64,000 bases of DNA. It comes from an uncultured Lachnospiraceae bacterium. GTDB taxonomy: Bacteria; Bacillota; Clostridia; Lachnospirales; Lachnospiraceae. Below are positions 43,880 to 51,227 of the stretch, piece after piece; the first letter of the stretch is position 1, and each line of letters starts with the position of its first letter. Location: the NCBI GenBank assembly GCA_910588845.1, contig CAJURU010000002.1:112373-176372 (forward strand), written 5' to 3'. The translations under genes were made by a program, and so were the position numbers. The notes beneath the pieces are model-generated. The model was not told the origin of the DNA, searched no databases, and was given only the letters and a program-made list of their open reading frames with translations.

Positions 43880-44806
43880 ATGCCAATTAAAGTTCAAAGT
43901 GGATTGCCGGCGAGAGAGAAGCTGGAGCGGGAAAATGTATTTACTATGGATGAAAACCGGGCAATGCACCAGGATATCCGGCCTATTGAGGTGGGGATTT
44001 TGAACTTGATGCCTTTGAAGGAAGATACGGAATTACAGATTCTGCGCGAGCTTTCCAATACGCCATTGCAGGTAGACGTTACGTTTGTTGTGGTAAGCAG
44101 CCATGAATCCCGCAATACATCCAGCAGCCATCTGAACAAATTTTATAATACATTTGATCAAATCAAAGACAGGAAATTTGACGGTTTCATTATTACCGGC
44201 GCGCCGGTGGAGCAGATGGAATATGAAGAGGTTGACTATTGGCGGGAATTTGAGCAGATTTGTGAGTGGACGAAGACAAATGTGACTTCAACCATGCACC
44301 TTTGCTGGGGGGCGCAGGCTGCGCTTTACCACCATTATAGAATTCCCAAATATATGCTTGAACAAAAAATGTTCGGATTGTTTGAGCACAAAGTCAGCAA
44401 TCGCAGAATTCCGCTAGTGCGCGGATTTGACGATTACTTTCTTGCCCCCCATTCCAGGCATACGGAGGTGCGCAGGGAAGATATCGACAAAATTCCGGGA
44501 TTGACGGTTTTAGCGGAATCACCGGAGGCAGGCGTTTTCCTGCTGATGGACATGACTGGCAAGAAGATTTTTGTAATGGGGCATCCGGAATATGACCGGG
44601 TCACCTTACATACGGAATATATGCGTGATAAGGAGAAGGGGCTGGATATCCAACTGCCGCGCAATTATTATGTGGATGACGACTGTACCATCCGTCCGCG
44701 GCTGCAATGGCGCGCCCATGCCAACGCCCTTTATTCCAATTGGCTTAATTACTATGTGTATCAGGCGACGCCTTATGAATATACGGCAGTGTTGCCTAAG
44801 AAGTAG
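43880..44806 (+). CDS. metA: Homoserine O-acetyltransferase, MetA family
   Basis: MetA acylates homoserine in methionine synthesis. The 308-residue protein has the catalytic Cys in MHLCWGAQAALYHHY, and His and Glu in MGHPEYDRVTLHTEY. Residue 111, in TGAPVE, is Glu; in the MetA family Glu at this position goes with acetyl-CoA and Gly with succinyl-CoA use, so acetyl transfer is predicted despite the common succinyltransferase label. GAAGGAATG precedes the start. No SAM riboswitch fits in the 31 bp gap to ligA. Confidence 0.95.
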   Translation: MPIKVQSGLPAREKLERENVFTMDENRAMHQDIRPIEVGILNLMPLKEDTELQILRELSNTPLQVDVTFVVVSSHESRNTSSSHLNKFYNTFDQIKDRKFDGFIITGAPVEQMEYEEVDYWREFEQICEWTKTNVTSTMHLCWGAQAALYHHYRIPKYMLEQKMFGLFEHKVSNRRIPLVRGFDDYFLAPHSRHTEVRREDIDKIPGLTVLAESPEAGVFLLMDMTGKKIFVMGHPEYDRVTLHTEYMRDKEKGLDIQLPRNYYVDDDCTIRPRLQWRAHANALYSNWLNYYVYQATPYEYTAVLPKK

Positions 44807-44873
44807 TATCATAAATTTAGAACTCGGTTTTAAGGTTGGGCAGAGCCGGTAGCTGCGCTCTGCCTCATGCTTA

Positions 44874-45791
44874 CTATCGCAGGCCAAGTAATGACCGCCA
44901 GGTGTTTTTTCCGGCTGTGATCTCGCCGTCCACGATGCAGTTTTTTGCTTTCTGATAGGATTTGACCGCATTGTCGAATTTGACGCCGGCAATACCGTCC
45001 ACAACCCCGCAGTTATGTCCAAGTGTGTTAAGGTATTTCTGGATAAACTTTACGGCTGCATGTCTGCGGTTTTTTGTTTTGGAGACAGTAATCGTTTTGG
45101 ACAATGTTTCGGGGCCTGCGATACCGTCTTGCTTTGCGCCTGTCACAGATTGGATGTCCAAGATAAATTGTCTTCTGGTATATGCAGGCGTATGCGTTGA
45201 TGTAATATGGCTGCTGCCAGAAGCATTTGCCGTAGGCATATGATCTTTGGCAGGTGTATTTGCCATGGGGGCGTCGTCGTAATTTGGCCTTCCGTAGCCC
45301 ATGATTTTGTTATGAGTAAGGGCGTAGCTTTTCCTGACAACGCCGCCCCCATTGTCGATAACAGAACTGCCGCCGGATGTATTGCCTTCAACCGTGTAAA
45401 TCTTTCCATTTGAGACCTCAACAATTAAACCGATGTGGTTTGCGCCTGCATGTCTCGAACCAGTATAAAATACAATATCTCCGGCTTTTGGCCCAGAGGT
45501 GATATATTGTTTCCTGGAAATAAAATTCTGCCGGATGTCTTCGCATGCTGCTGAGAATTTCCCGGCGAGCAATTGTTTGGCGGCGTTGGTTCCATAAGCT
45601 TCATGAAATATCCAGCAGAGAAACATTGCGCACCAGTATGCAGGATTTAAGCCGTACCATTTTCCATATTTTGTATAATTGGCGTAGCCTGCATTTTCTG
45701 TTTTGCTTTCTAAGTGCGCGTTTGATTTTTTTTCCAGATAGCCTACTTCATTTAAGGCGATATTGATTACTTTGTCGTGTGTGTTTGCCAT
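44874..45791 (-). CDS. CHAP-domain endolysin-like amidase with peptidoglycan-binding repeats
   Basis: A 305-residue protein without signal peptide, which is usual for phage endolysins. The CHAP domain (about 1-165) has its catalytic Cys in YWCAMFLCW and His in HIGLIVEV, with GDIVFY between. Two C-terminal peptidoglycan-binding-like motifs follow (DGIAGPETLSKT and VDGIAGVKFDNAVKSYQ). ATG at 45791 is chosen because GGAGG precedes it. It is the last gene of the leftward set containing the phage-type RNA polymerase, which supports a phage origin. No holin gene is visible. Confidence 0.8.
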   Translation of the reverse strand: MANTHDKVINIALNEVGYLEKKSNAHLESKTENAGYANYTKYGKWYGLNPAYWCAMFLCWIFHEAYGTNAAKQLLAGKFSAACEDIRQNFISRKQYITSGPKAGDIVFYTGSRHAGANHIGLIVEVSNGKIYTVEGNTSGGSSVIDNGGGVVRKSYALTHNKIMGYGRPNYDDAPMANTPAKDHMPTANASGSSHITSTHTPAYTRRQFILDIQSVTGAKQDGIAGPETLSKTITVSKTKNRRHAAVKFIQKYLNTLGHNCGVVDGIAGVKFDNAVKSYQKAKNCIVDGEITAGKNTWRSLLGLR

Positions 45792-45867
45792 AATAAAATC
45801 CTCCAATAATATGTTTTTTGTAAATAGTGTTGTCTATTTGGCAATTTAGGAAACTGCTGCCGAATGA

Positions 45868-46638
45868 CTATTCAAGTTCTCCAAGCCAGTCTAATTGCCT
45901 GTTAGATATTTCTTTGAGATTTACCCCGAAGCCTGAGTAACCGCTTTGCAGAAGAAGATTCGCATTTTTAATTTTGGAAATTCTTTTTACGGAATCCATA
46001 AAGGCGTTGATTTTCATGTCCCAGACATCCGCGTGGCTGTACTTGAAGCCTTCGCTGTTTATCATGGCCGATACCATGTTTTTTAACGGCGAATGGTATG
46101 CTTTATCTTTGTGCCTCAGAGATTCTTCCCTTGCATCTTCAATCAGAATCATTTTTGTTGCCTTGTTTGCCGGGAGTTGTTCATCTTTGGGGATGAAGTG
46201 TACTTTCCTCAGATAATCTGTAATCATATGATAAGTAAACTCATCTAAAATGATTTCTTCCCAGCCGATATTATCGGCGTTGTTTTTCTCAATCGCTTGA
46301 TACAGCAAAGGAGAACCGTCATCCTTGCGTTGGGCGACTTGAAATTTAGTGAAATCCAAATCGCCGAACAGAATAGAAGTCTTTTCCTGTGGATAGAGCC
46401 GAAACAAAAAACCATAAAATAATTCAAACGGCGTAATTTCTGTGTAGTCGATGCCCATGTCCCATAATTGCCATTTCATGGACTGCGGTGTGGCCGTCAA
46501 TTGATAAATCATGGAGTAATAATCGCGCTCTCCATAATCACATATTTCATTCAAGGAGGGTTGATGGATTACAACATTTCTTGAAACAACAAAATCCTGT
46601 CCGCGGTATAATTTTAGTTCGTCGTTTTCCAAAGTCAT
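45868..46638 (-). CDS. Uncharacterised, probably phage-derived protein
   Basis: A 256-residue soluble protein with no domain I can name. It contains MIYQLTATPQSMKWQLWDMG, ILFGDLDFTKFQ, a Lys/Asp-rich middle and a C-terminal MKINAFMDSVKRISKIKNA followed by LLLQSGYSGFGVNLKEI. The mix of an early ICDYGERDYYSM segment and a late SGYSGFGVNLK segment is reminiscent of tail or baseplate accessory proteins of large Firmicutes phages, but this is an impression and not a match. ATG at 46638 is used; a TTG at 46680 is an alternative. It lies 76 bp upstream of the endolysin gene, same strand. Confidence 0.5.
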   Translation of the reverse strand: MTLENDELKLYRGQDFVVSRNVVIHQPSLNEICDYGERDYYSMIYQLTATPQSMKWQLWDMGIDYTEITPFELFYGFLFRLYPQEKTSILFGDLDFTKFQVAQRKDDGSPLLYQAIEKNNADNIGWEEIILDEFTYHMITDYLRKVHFIPKDEQLPANKATKMILIEDAREESLRHKDKAYHSPLKNMVSAMINSEGFKYSHADVWDMKINAFMDSVKRISKIKNANLLLQSGYSGFGVNLKEISNRQLDWLGELE

Positions 46639-46860
46639 CACCAACTTTCTGATAAAACAAAGGTTTGTGTAACCATTCAAAGTTTTTGTGGGAGCGAACG
46701 GCTACAAGTTACAGAATTTCTGCGGGCCCGCAGTTGGAAAGGATAGGCGCGCCGGAATGGCGCTGTACGTTGCCTCTCCTATGTAACGCGCATTTGTGCC
46801 CTGGTATCAGTGTACAAATGTGCAGTTGATTTCCGGAACGGTAAGAATTTTTGTTGTCTT
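46639..46860. other. Gap between HU-like and phage-like genes
   Basis: About 220 bases without coding potential. It has a CTGCGGGCCCGCAG palindrome (46719-46732) but no evident promoter. Confidence 0.3.
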
Positions 46861-47223
46861 TTATACGTTGCTATTGTTAAGACAGTGGTTCCCGGAATCA
46901 CATATAGAAAATTCTTTATGCAGGCTGCGTACCGAATCTTTAAAACGTCGGCTGAACTCCGCGGAGAGAAGCAGCATGTCGCTGGATTTAAGGTAAGCGG
47001 AGAGGTTTGAATTTGACTGTTCAGCCGGAACATATCGGGAAGTTATTTTCAGTCCCGGAAACAGTTTCATTTCCACAAAACGGTCCTCGTCGCTGAATTT
47101 ATCTTTCACTACGCTGCATAAGGAATTAAGGACATTTGTAATGTCGCGTATGGAACAGCCGGTATCTTGGCTGATAATGTCAATAATTTCTTTCTGGTTA
47201 TAGTATCGTTTTGTTTCTGGCAT
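46861..47223 (-). CDS. HU/IHF-like DNA-binding protein
   Basis: A 120-residue protein. Residues 8-43 (NQKEIIDIISQDTGCSIRDI and following VLNSLCSVVKDKF) match the N-terminal helices of HU/IHF, then a beta-rich part with VEMKLFPGLKITSRYVP where HU has its arms. The C-terminal 40 residues differ from HU. It probably bends or coats DNA. AAGGAGGTG precedes the ATG, and the first 26 bases overlap the 3' end of the RNA polymerase gene, so the two are co-expressed and perhaps coupled. HU-like genes next to phage-type RNA polymerases occur in large phages. Confidence 0.55.
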   Translation of the reverse strand: MPETKRYYNQKEIIDIISQDTGCSIRDITNVLNSLCSVVKDKFSDEDRFVEMKLFPGLKITSRYVPAEQSNSNLSAYLKSSDMLLLSAEFSRRFKDSVRSLHKEFSICDSGNHCLNNSNV

Positions 47224-50053
47224 GACATGTCACCTCCTTATATCCGATACCAAATAAATAGATATCCGAGCCAGGTGTTTCTAATTGCAGCATTTCAGCA
47301 GCCGATTGCAGGATGGCTTTTTTAAAACTTTCATTCCCGCACAAATAAAGAATTTCTAAAAGCGTATTTTTAATCTGTGAATTTTGCTTATCCTCAAGGG
47401 AAGCTAATAATTGGTATAAAGTTGAAAAACCAATTGTTTCCTGGTTAATATCCGTAATCAACTGTTGTCTCAGAAGGGCAGCTTTTTGCTGTCTCTCTTC
47501 TTTGGAATACGTGGTAAGGCTGTAAAGATTTTTTCTGTCCGCGACATATTTTTTTAAAATGCTGTAAATTCTCTGTATTTGCTGTTGGTTGACACTGGAA
47601 GTCCGAAATTTTGAGCGGTCTAAGACAGAGACAAATGGCAGCCAATCTTTTTTGTATGGATGTTTTACCTTAAATTCATTGATGATTGTCTGTAAGTAAT
47701 CCATAGAAGTATGGTATTTCTGGTAGTGCTTTTTATCCGGGTTATAATATCCTTTTTGTCTGGAAATATGAGAAAAGAAATGCGGCATTTTTTTGCGGCA
47801 TTTTACGAGTTCCCCATGTTCGTCTTCTTCATATTCTCTGACGGAAGGCTCATATTTCCTGCGCAATTTCTCAAGCTCCTTTGCATTGTCAACATCAAAT
47901 TCTTTTTTTGCTTTGTCGATCTCGATACCCGACATTACGTCTAACTGGCAGATATCGTAGTATAAGTCCCGCACATCATCGTAAACTGCGCCGTGATACA
48001 TCTTGTCCCACAGCAGGGAATTCAGCTCTTGTGACAAGTTGACGATTTCTCCGATCTTATTTACGGAAATTTTAATATCTAAATCCGCCTGTTGTTCCGG
48101 CGTATAAAAGCGTTTTACTTTGCGGGCGGTTACGCAAGAGGTTGGCGTTTTAAATAATTGATAATTTCTTTTGGCGGCATTTATAAGGATGTCATTGTCG
48201 GTGAGCAGTACGGTATCGCTATCGAAATCTGCGCCGGAAAGCCTCTGTAAAACGTTTTCCCCGATTGAGTTAATACAGACAATCTCATCAGTGAGGTTGA
48301 AGTAACAGTCAATCGTTTCGTTGGCTGAGTTGTGCGGCAGCCATACGTTTCCTATCGTTACATGAGGGCTTCTGCTTGCCAATAACGTCTGGTTATAGGC
48401 AAAGCGTGTACTGTGTATATTTCCGGCTCCAAGCTGACTTTTGCCGTCAAATCTGCCGATGGAGTGTTGCAGCATTTCCATGGGATTTCCCAGGAGGGCG
48501 GAATAATTTCCATTGACGTAGACATGTCCGTTTTTAAGGTTTTTATAATATGCCCGCAATAAGTCTGTGAGAAATTCCTGATAATATTTCGTTTGGGAAA
48601 AGCTGTCGTTAATACACATCAGGCTGTATACGACGTCGCTTTTGCTGTGCATTGGCCGGCTTAACGGCTGGGCATTCTCAATATCGGGATATTTGATGTA
48701 ATATCTCACGACTTCCGGCCGATCCCTGAGGTGTTGGGCAAATTCCAGGGACGGCTGTAGAAATTCTCTCATTTCTTCCATAGACATCTGCAACGTGTTT
48801 AAAAGCTGGTAATGTGTCTGTACAAGGCGGCCGCCAAAAAAATTTGTTTTCTTATCGTGTTTGACGATTCCGAACTCCGGGTACATATTGTCCAGCCAGT
48901 TATCCCAGGTGTCAAATTTGAGATATTTAACGCTGTTAGGAGTAGTGATAAGTTTGATTTCTTCAATTTTTTTTGCCCTTGTTTTGCCGTTTAACTGTGA
49001 AATTTCTGTAATATGGTTATCCTGAAACCATTTTTGGATGTTACAGTTAAAACAGCAGGATTTGAACATCAGGTTACGCAGCAGAACCATGCCGTATTTT
49101 GCGTAACCTCCAAAAAGCGAAATGTCCATCAAAGACTGCCCGTCCCAGATTGTATTTGTGATTTGGCAGTTACCCTCCCTGGTTTTCAGCCAGCCGTTTT
49201 CATCATAAGTCTCGATTACATCTTCCCGGAAAATGCTGTCATAGTCCTCGATCAATAAAATGTTTTCAGGTCTGATATGCAGTGTGCCGATGATGCTGCT
49301 GGACGGAAGGGCAATGTAGCTCTCGAAAGCCGCCAAATCCATTTCCTGCCCATACGTCGCCTTGATTTTACCCGAACTGAATGATAAGAGGGGCTTAAAT
49401 AATTTTTCGTTGACAAAAAGGCATTTTCCGACGCGGGCCGATCCGGCGGATCGTTTCATGCGGCAGTATTTGACGCCTCCGCATAAAAAACCGTCTGTGT
49501 ACAGTTCGCGTCGGAGCTGCGCGCTGGTTTTTATGGTTTTTGGTTCTCCTTGTTTCAAATATTGCAGTGTGCGTGTTTGCTCTGTACGTTTATCTTTCAC
49601 GTCAACTTCCTGGCAGAGAAAAGGTTTGGGGACGTCCTTCGGTATACGCACGGTTTCGCCGACTATGATGCCGACAATGTCGCCATCTGTGTTTCTGGCG
49701 ATACAGTCCTCGAATTCCAATTCCCTCCAGTCATACCCCAATTTTACAAAGATGTTCCGGTTCACCTGGTTCCATTCTTTTACGGAATATTTGAATGTGA
49801 GGTTGATGACGTTTGTAGAATACATATGTCCGTTCATTTTGAAAGCAAAATCGTTTCGCCTGCATTTTTTGCGGTAAATATCAAATAATTTCATGAGGTC
49901 TAAACTGTAGTCGATGGTGTTGGTAAACTTTTTGAAGTTATACTGTCCGTCTTTTAATTTAAGGTCATATCCTCCCGTATGTCCGTCTATAAAATGAGAG
50001 GATAAATAGATATCTTTGGCGTCAATGGACGGTATGTATATTCCTGTAATCAT
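47198..50053 (-). CDS. Single-chain DPBB RNA polymerase (YonO/QDE-1-related, phage type)
   Basis: A 951-residue protein that I identify as a one-polypeptide RNA polymerase of the two-barrel family. Barrel 1: WDGQSLMD (303-310) and the conserved Lys in LLRNLMFKSCCFN (Lys331). Barrel 2: RSPHVTIGNV and the metal-binding loop LSGADFDSDTVLLTD, whose three aspartates (609, 611, 613; bases 48215-48229) match the DxDxD of cellular beta-prime, of YonO and of eukaryotic RNA-dependent RNA polymerases; Ser replaces the usual Gly. It is far too short and divergent to be RpoC. Start at 50053 is chosen for AAAGGA ten bases upstream; an in-frame ATG at 50203 would overlap a promoter. Template (DNA or RNA) cannot be told from sequence. 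Confidence 0.75.
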   Translation of the reverse strand: MITGIYIPSIDAKDIYLSSHFIDGHTGGYDLKLKDGQYNFKKFTNTIDYSLDLMKLFDIYRKKCRRNDFAFKMNGHMYSTNVINLTFKYSVKEWNQVNRNIFVKLGYDWRELEFEDCIARNTDGDIVGIIVGETVRIPKDVPKPFLCQEVDVKDKRTEQTRTLQYLKQGEPKTIKTSAQLRRELYTDGFLCGGVKYCRMKRSAGSARVGKCLFVNEKLFKPLLSFSSGKIKATYGQEMDLAAFESYIALPSSSIIGTLHIRPENILLIEDYDSIFREDVIETYDENGWLKTREGNCQITNTIWDGQSLMDISLFGGYAKYGMVLLRNLMFKSCCFNCNIQKWFQDNHITEISQLNGKTRAKKIEEIKLITTPNSVKYLKFDTWDNWLDNMYPEFGIVKHDKKTNFFGGRLVQTHYQLLNTLQMSMEEMREFLQPSLEFAQHLRDRPEVVRYYIKYPDIENAQPLSRPMHSKSDVVYSLMCINDSFSQTKYYQEFLTDLLRAYYKNLKNGHVYVNGNYSALLGNPMEMLQHSIGRFDGKSQLGAGNIHSTRFAYNQTLLASRSPHVTIGNVWLPHNSANETIDCYFNLTDEIVCINSIGENVLQRLSGADFDSDTVLLTDNDILINAAKRNYQLFKTPTSCVTARKVKRFYTPEQQADLDIKISVNKIGEIVNLSQELNSLLWDKMYHGAVYDDVRDLYYDICQLDVMSGIEIDKAKKEFDVDNAKELEKLRRKYEPSVREYEEDEHGELVKCRKKMPHFFSHISRQKGYYNPDKKHYQKYHTSMDYLQTIINEFKVKHPYKKDWLPFVSVLDRSKFRTSSVNQQQIQRIYSILKKYVADRKNLYSLTTYSKEERQQKAALLRQQLITDINQETIGFSTLYQLLASLEDKQNSQIKNTLLEILYLCGNESFKKAILQSAAEMLQLETPGSDIYLFGIGYKEVTCHARNKTIL

Positions 50054-50165
50054 AATATGTTTTTCCTTTCTGTCTGCCTTGTCGGAGAGCATGGTTATTA
50101 AATCATCAATCGTGCCTGTAAAATCTATTTCTCCATAAAACCAAACAAATGTTCTGAAAAAGTTA

Positions 50166-50194
50166 TTGACAAAACAGAACATGTGTTCTATAAT
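50166..50194 (+). promoter_or_regulatory. Consensus promoter with LexA/DinR-type box in spacer
   Basis: TTGACA (50166-50171), 17 bp, TATAAT (50189-50194) on the plus strand. The spacer holds GAACATGTGTTC (50177-50188), matching the Gram-positive SOS box core GAAC-N4-GTTC including the purine/pyrimidine preferences inside it. It should drive the sigma-like gene after a leader of about 320 nt and be repressed by LexA. Confidence 0.75.
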
Positions 50195-50279
50195 TGCAAA
50201 CATAAAAGAAATGGGACGTCGGAAATGTAATGATGGAAAAAGGTCTTACTGCTTTTGAAGAATAGCCTTATATTGATGA

Positions 50280-50400
50280 CAAAAGGTCTTGCTGCCTTTG
50301 GCAGCAAAGACATCTTGCACAAAAAGCGTCTGGAAAGCTGGCTTTCCATAGCGCTTTTATGTGCAAAGTGTTCACATCACAGTGTGATATGAACCTTTTG
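50280..50400 (+). ncRNA. Three-armed structured element (A) in sigma-gene leader
   Basis: A closing stem CAAAAG/CTTTTG (50280-50285 with 50395-50400) encloses three hairpins: 50286-50311 (GTCTTGCTGCC with GGCAGC-A-AAGAC), 50315-50366 (about 22 bp, TTGCACA/TGTGCAA at the base) and 50370-50394 (GTTCACATCAC with one mismatch). The same DNA also contains a 38-codon open frame (50276-50392) that is probably a by-product of the repeats. AAAAGGTCTT recurs at 50238 and 50281 and might offer an alternative partner for the closing stem. Not a family I recognise. Confidence 0.55.
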
Positions 50401-50517
50401 GCAATAAGAAGCCGCGTTAAAATAAACGGATAAAGAAGTTATACCTATAATAAGTACACATTATAGTTTTTAACGTCTCAATACAAAAGAACAATTTAAG
50501 CAAAAGAGGGAACATTT
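50401..50517. promoter_or_regulatory. Rest of divergent intergenic region; weak leftward promoter candidate
   Basis: On the minus strand TTGTAT (50481-50486), 15 bp, TATAAT (50460-50465) could start the RNA polymerase mRNA; the spacer is short. On the plus strand TATAAT occurs at 50446-50451 without a good -35. AGAGGGAAC near 50506 is the ribosome site of the sigma-like gene. Confidence 0.35.
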
Positions 50518-51072
50518 ATGGAACAGATATTAAGTGCATATTATGAAAACAATGCGAGGAAACTTCGCGGGACAGTTGACAAAATATTATTAAAATTTGG
50601 CGGGTTATCGGATAAGGACAGGGATGATTTCTATTCGCTTGCCAACGAGGTGTTTTTAGACGTTATGAACAGATATGATAATTCACAGCCGTTCGATGCG
50701 TTTCTCTATTCCTGTCTGTCGAATAGAATCAAGACGGAGATGACAGAGCGGAATCGGCAAAAACGCAGGGCGGACAGATATGCAATCTCTATTGACACGC
50801 CGGTCAATGACGGAGAATCCACAATAGGAGATTTAATACCGGATAGCTGTAGCGTGGAAAAGGAGATTTTTGAGGAGAAAGAAGAAGGGTACAGCAGGCG
50901 AATGATGTTATATCTCAGCAAACTCTCCAATCTGCAAAGGGAAGTGCTAAGGCTTGATGCAGACGGTTACCGTCCGCATGAGATTAAGAAGAAGCTGCAT
51001 ATGACGGAGAAGCAATATACAGACTGCTGCGCAGCGATCCATTCTTATAGGAATGTATCAGTACTTTTCTGA
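50518..51072 (+). CDS. Small sigma-70-like factor
   Basis: A 184-residue protein with sigma region 2 (about 33-85: YSLANEVFLDVMNRYD, then PFDAFLYSCLSNRIKTEM) and region 4 (about 131-178: LSNLQREVLRLDADGYRPHE, then LHMTEKQYTDCCAAIHSYR). The linker is IDTPVNDGESTIGDLIPD, as in sigma factors of the phage/mobile-element type. It is divergent from the single-chain RNA polymerase and downstream of the LexA-box promoter. It could serve the host polymerase or the neighbouring one; the sequence does not decide. Confidence 0.75.
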   Translation: MEQILSAYYENNARKLRGTVDKILLKFGGLSDKDRDDFYSLANEVFLDVMNRYDNSQPFDAFLYSCLSNRIKTEMTERNRQKRRADRYAISIDTPVNDGESTIGDLIPDSCSVEKEIFEEKEEGYSRRMMLYLSKLSNLQREVLRLDADGYRPHEIKKKLHMTEKQYTDCCAAIHSYRNVSVLF

Positions 51073-51227
51073 GTATTCAAGATAGACAGAGAGATTGTAA
51101 CAGCGTTATGCATGCGTTTACAAAGGATAAGAAAAATGTGCCGGTGAATTATCTGGCAGTTACCGAAGATAAAAGGAGCGGTCAATGTATGGTTGACAGC
51201 CCAGATAGTCAGAAGGAGGGGATAGAA

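Noticed and set aside
47198..50053. Call as an ordinary RpoC or RpoB subunit
   Set aside because: Too short and lacking RpoC zinc-binding, trigger-loop and NADFDGD context; both barrels are in one chain.
50054..50203. N-terminal 50-residue extension of the single-chain RNA polymerase
   Set aside because: It overlaps a consensus promoter with an SOS box, and its ATG has no ribosome site; the ATG at 50053 does.
50276..50392. 38-codon open frame in the leader of the sigma-like gene
   Set aside because: It coincides exactly with hairpin arms of a structured element and has no ribosome site; coding is more likely accidental.
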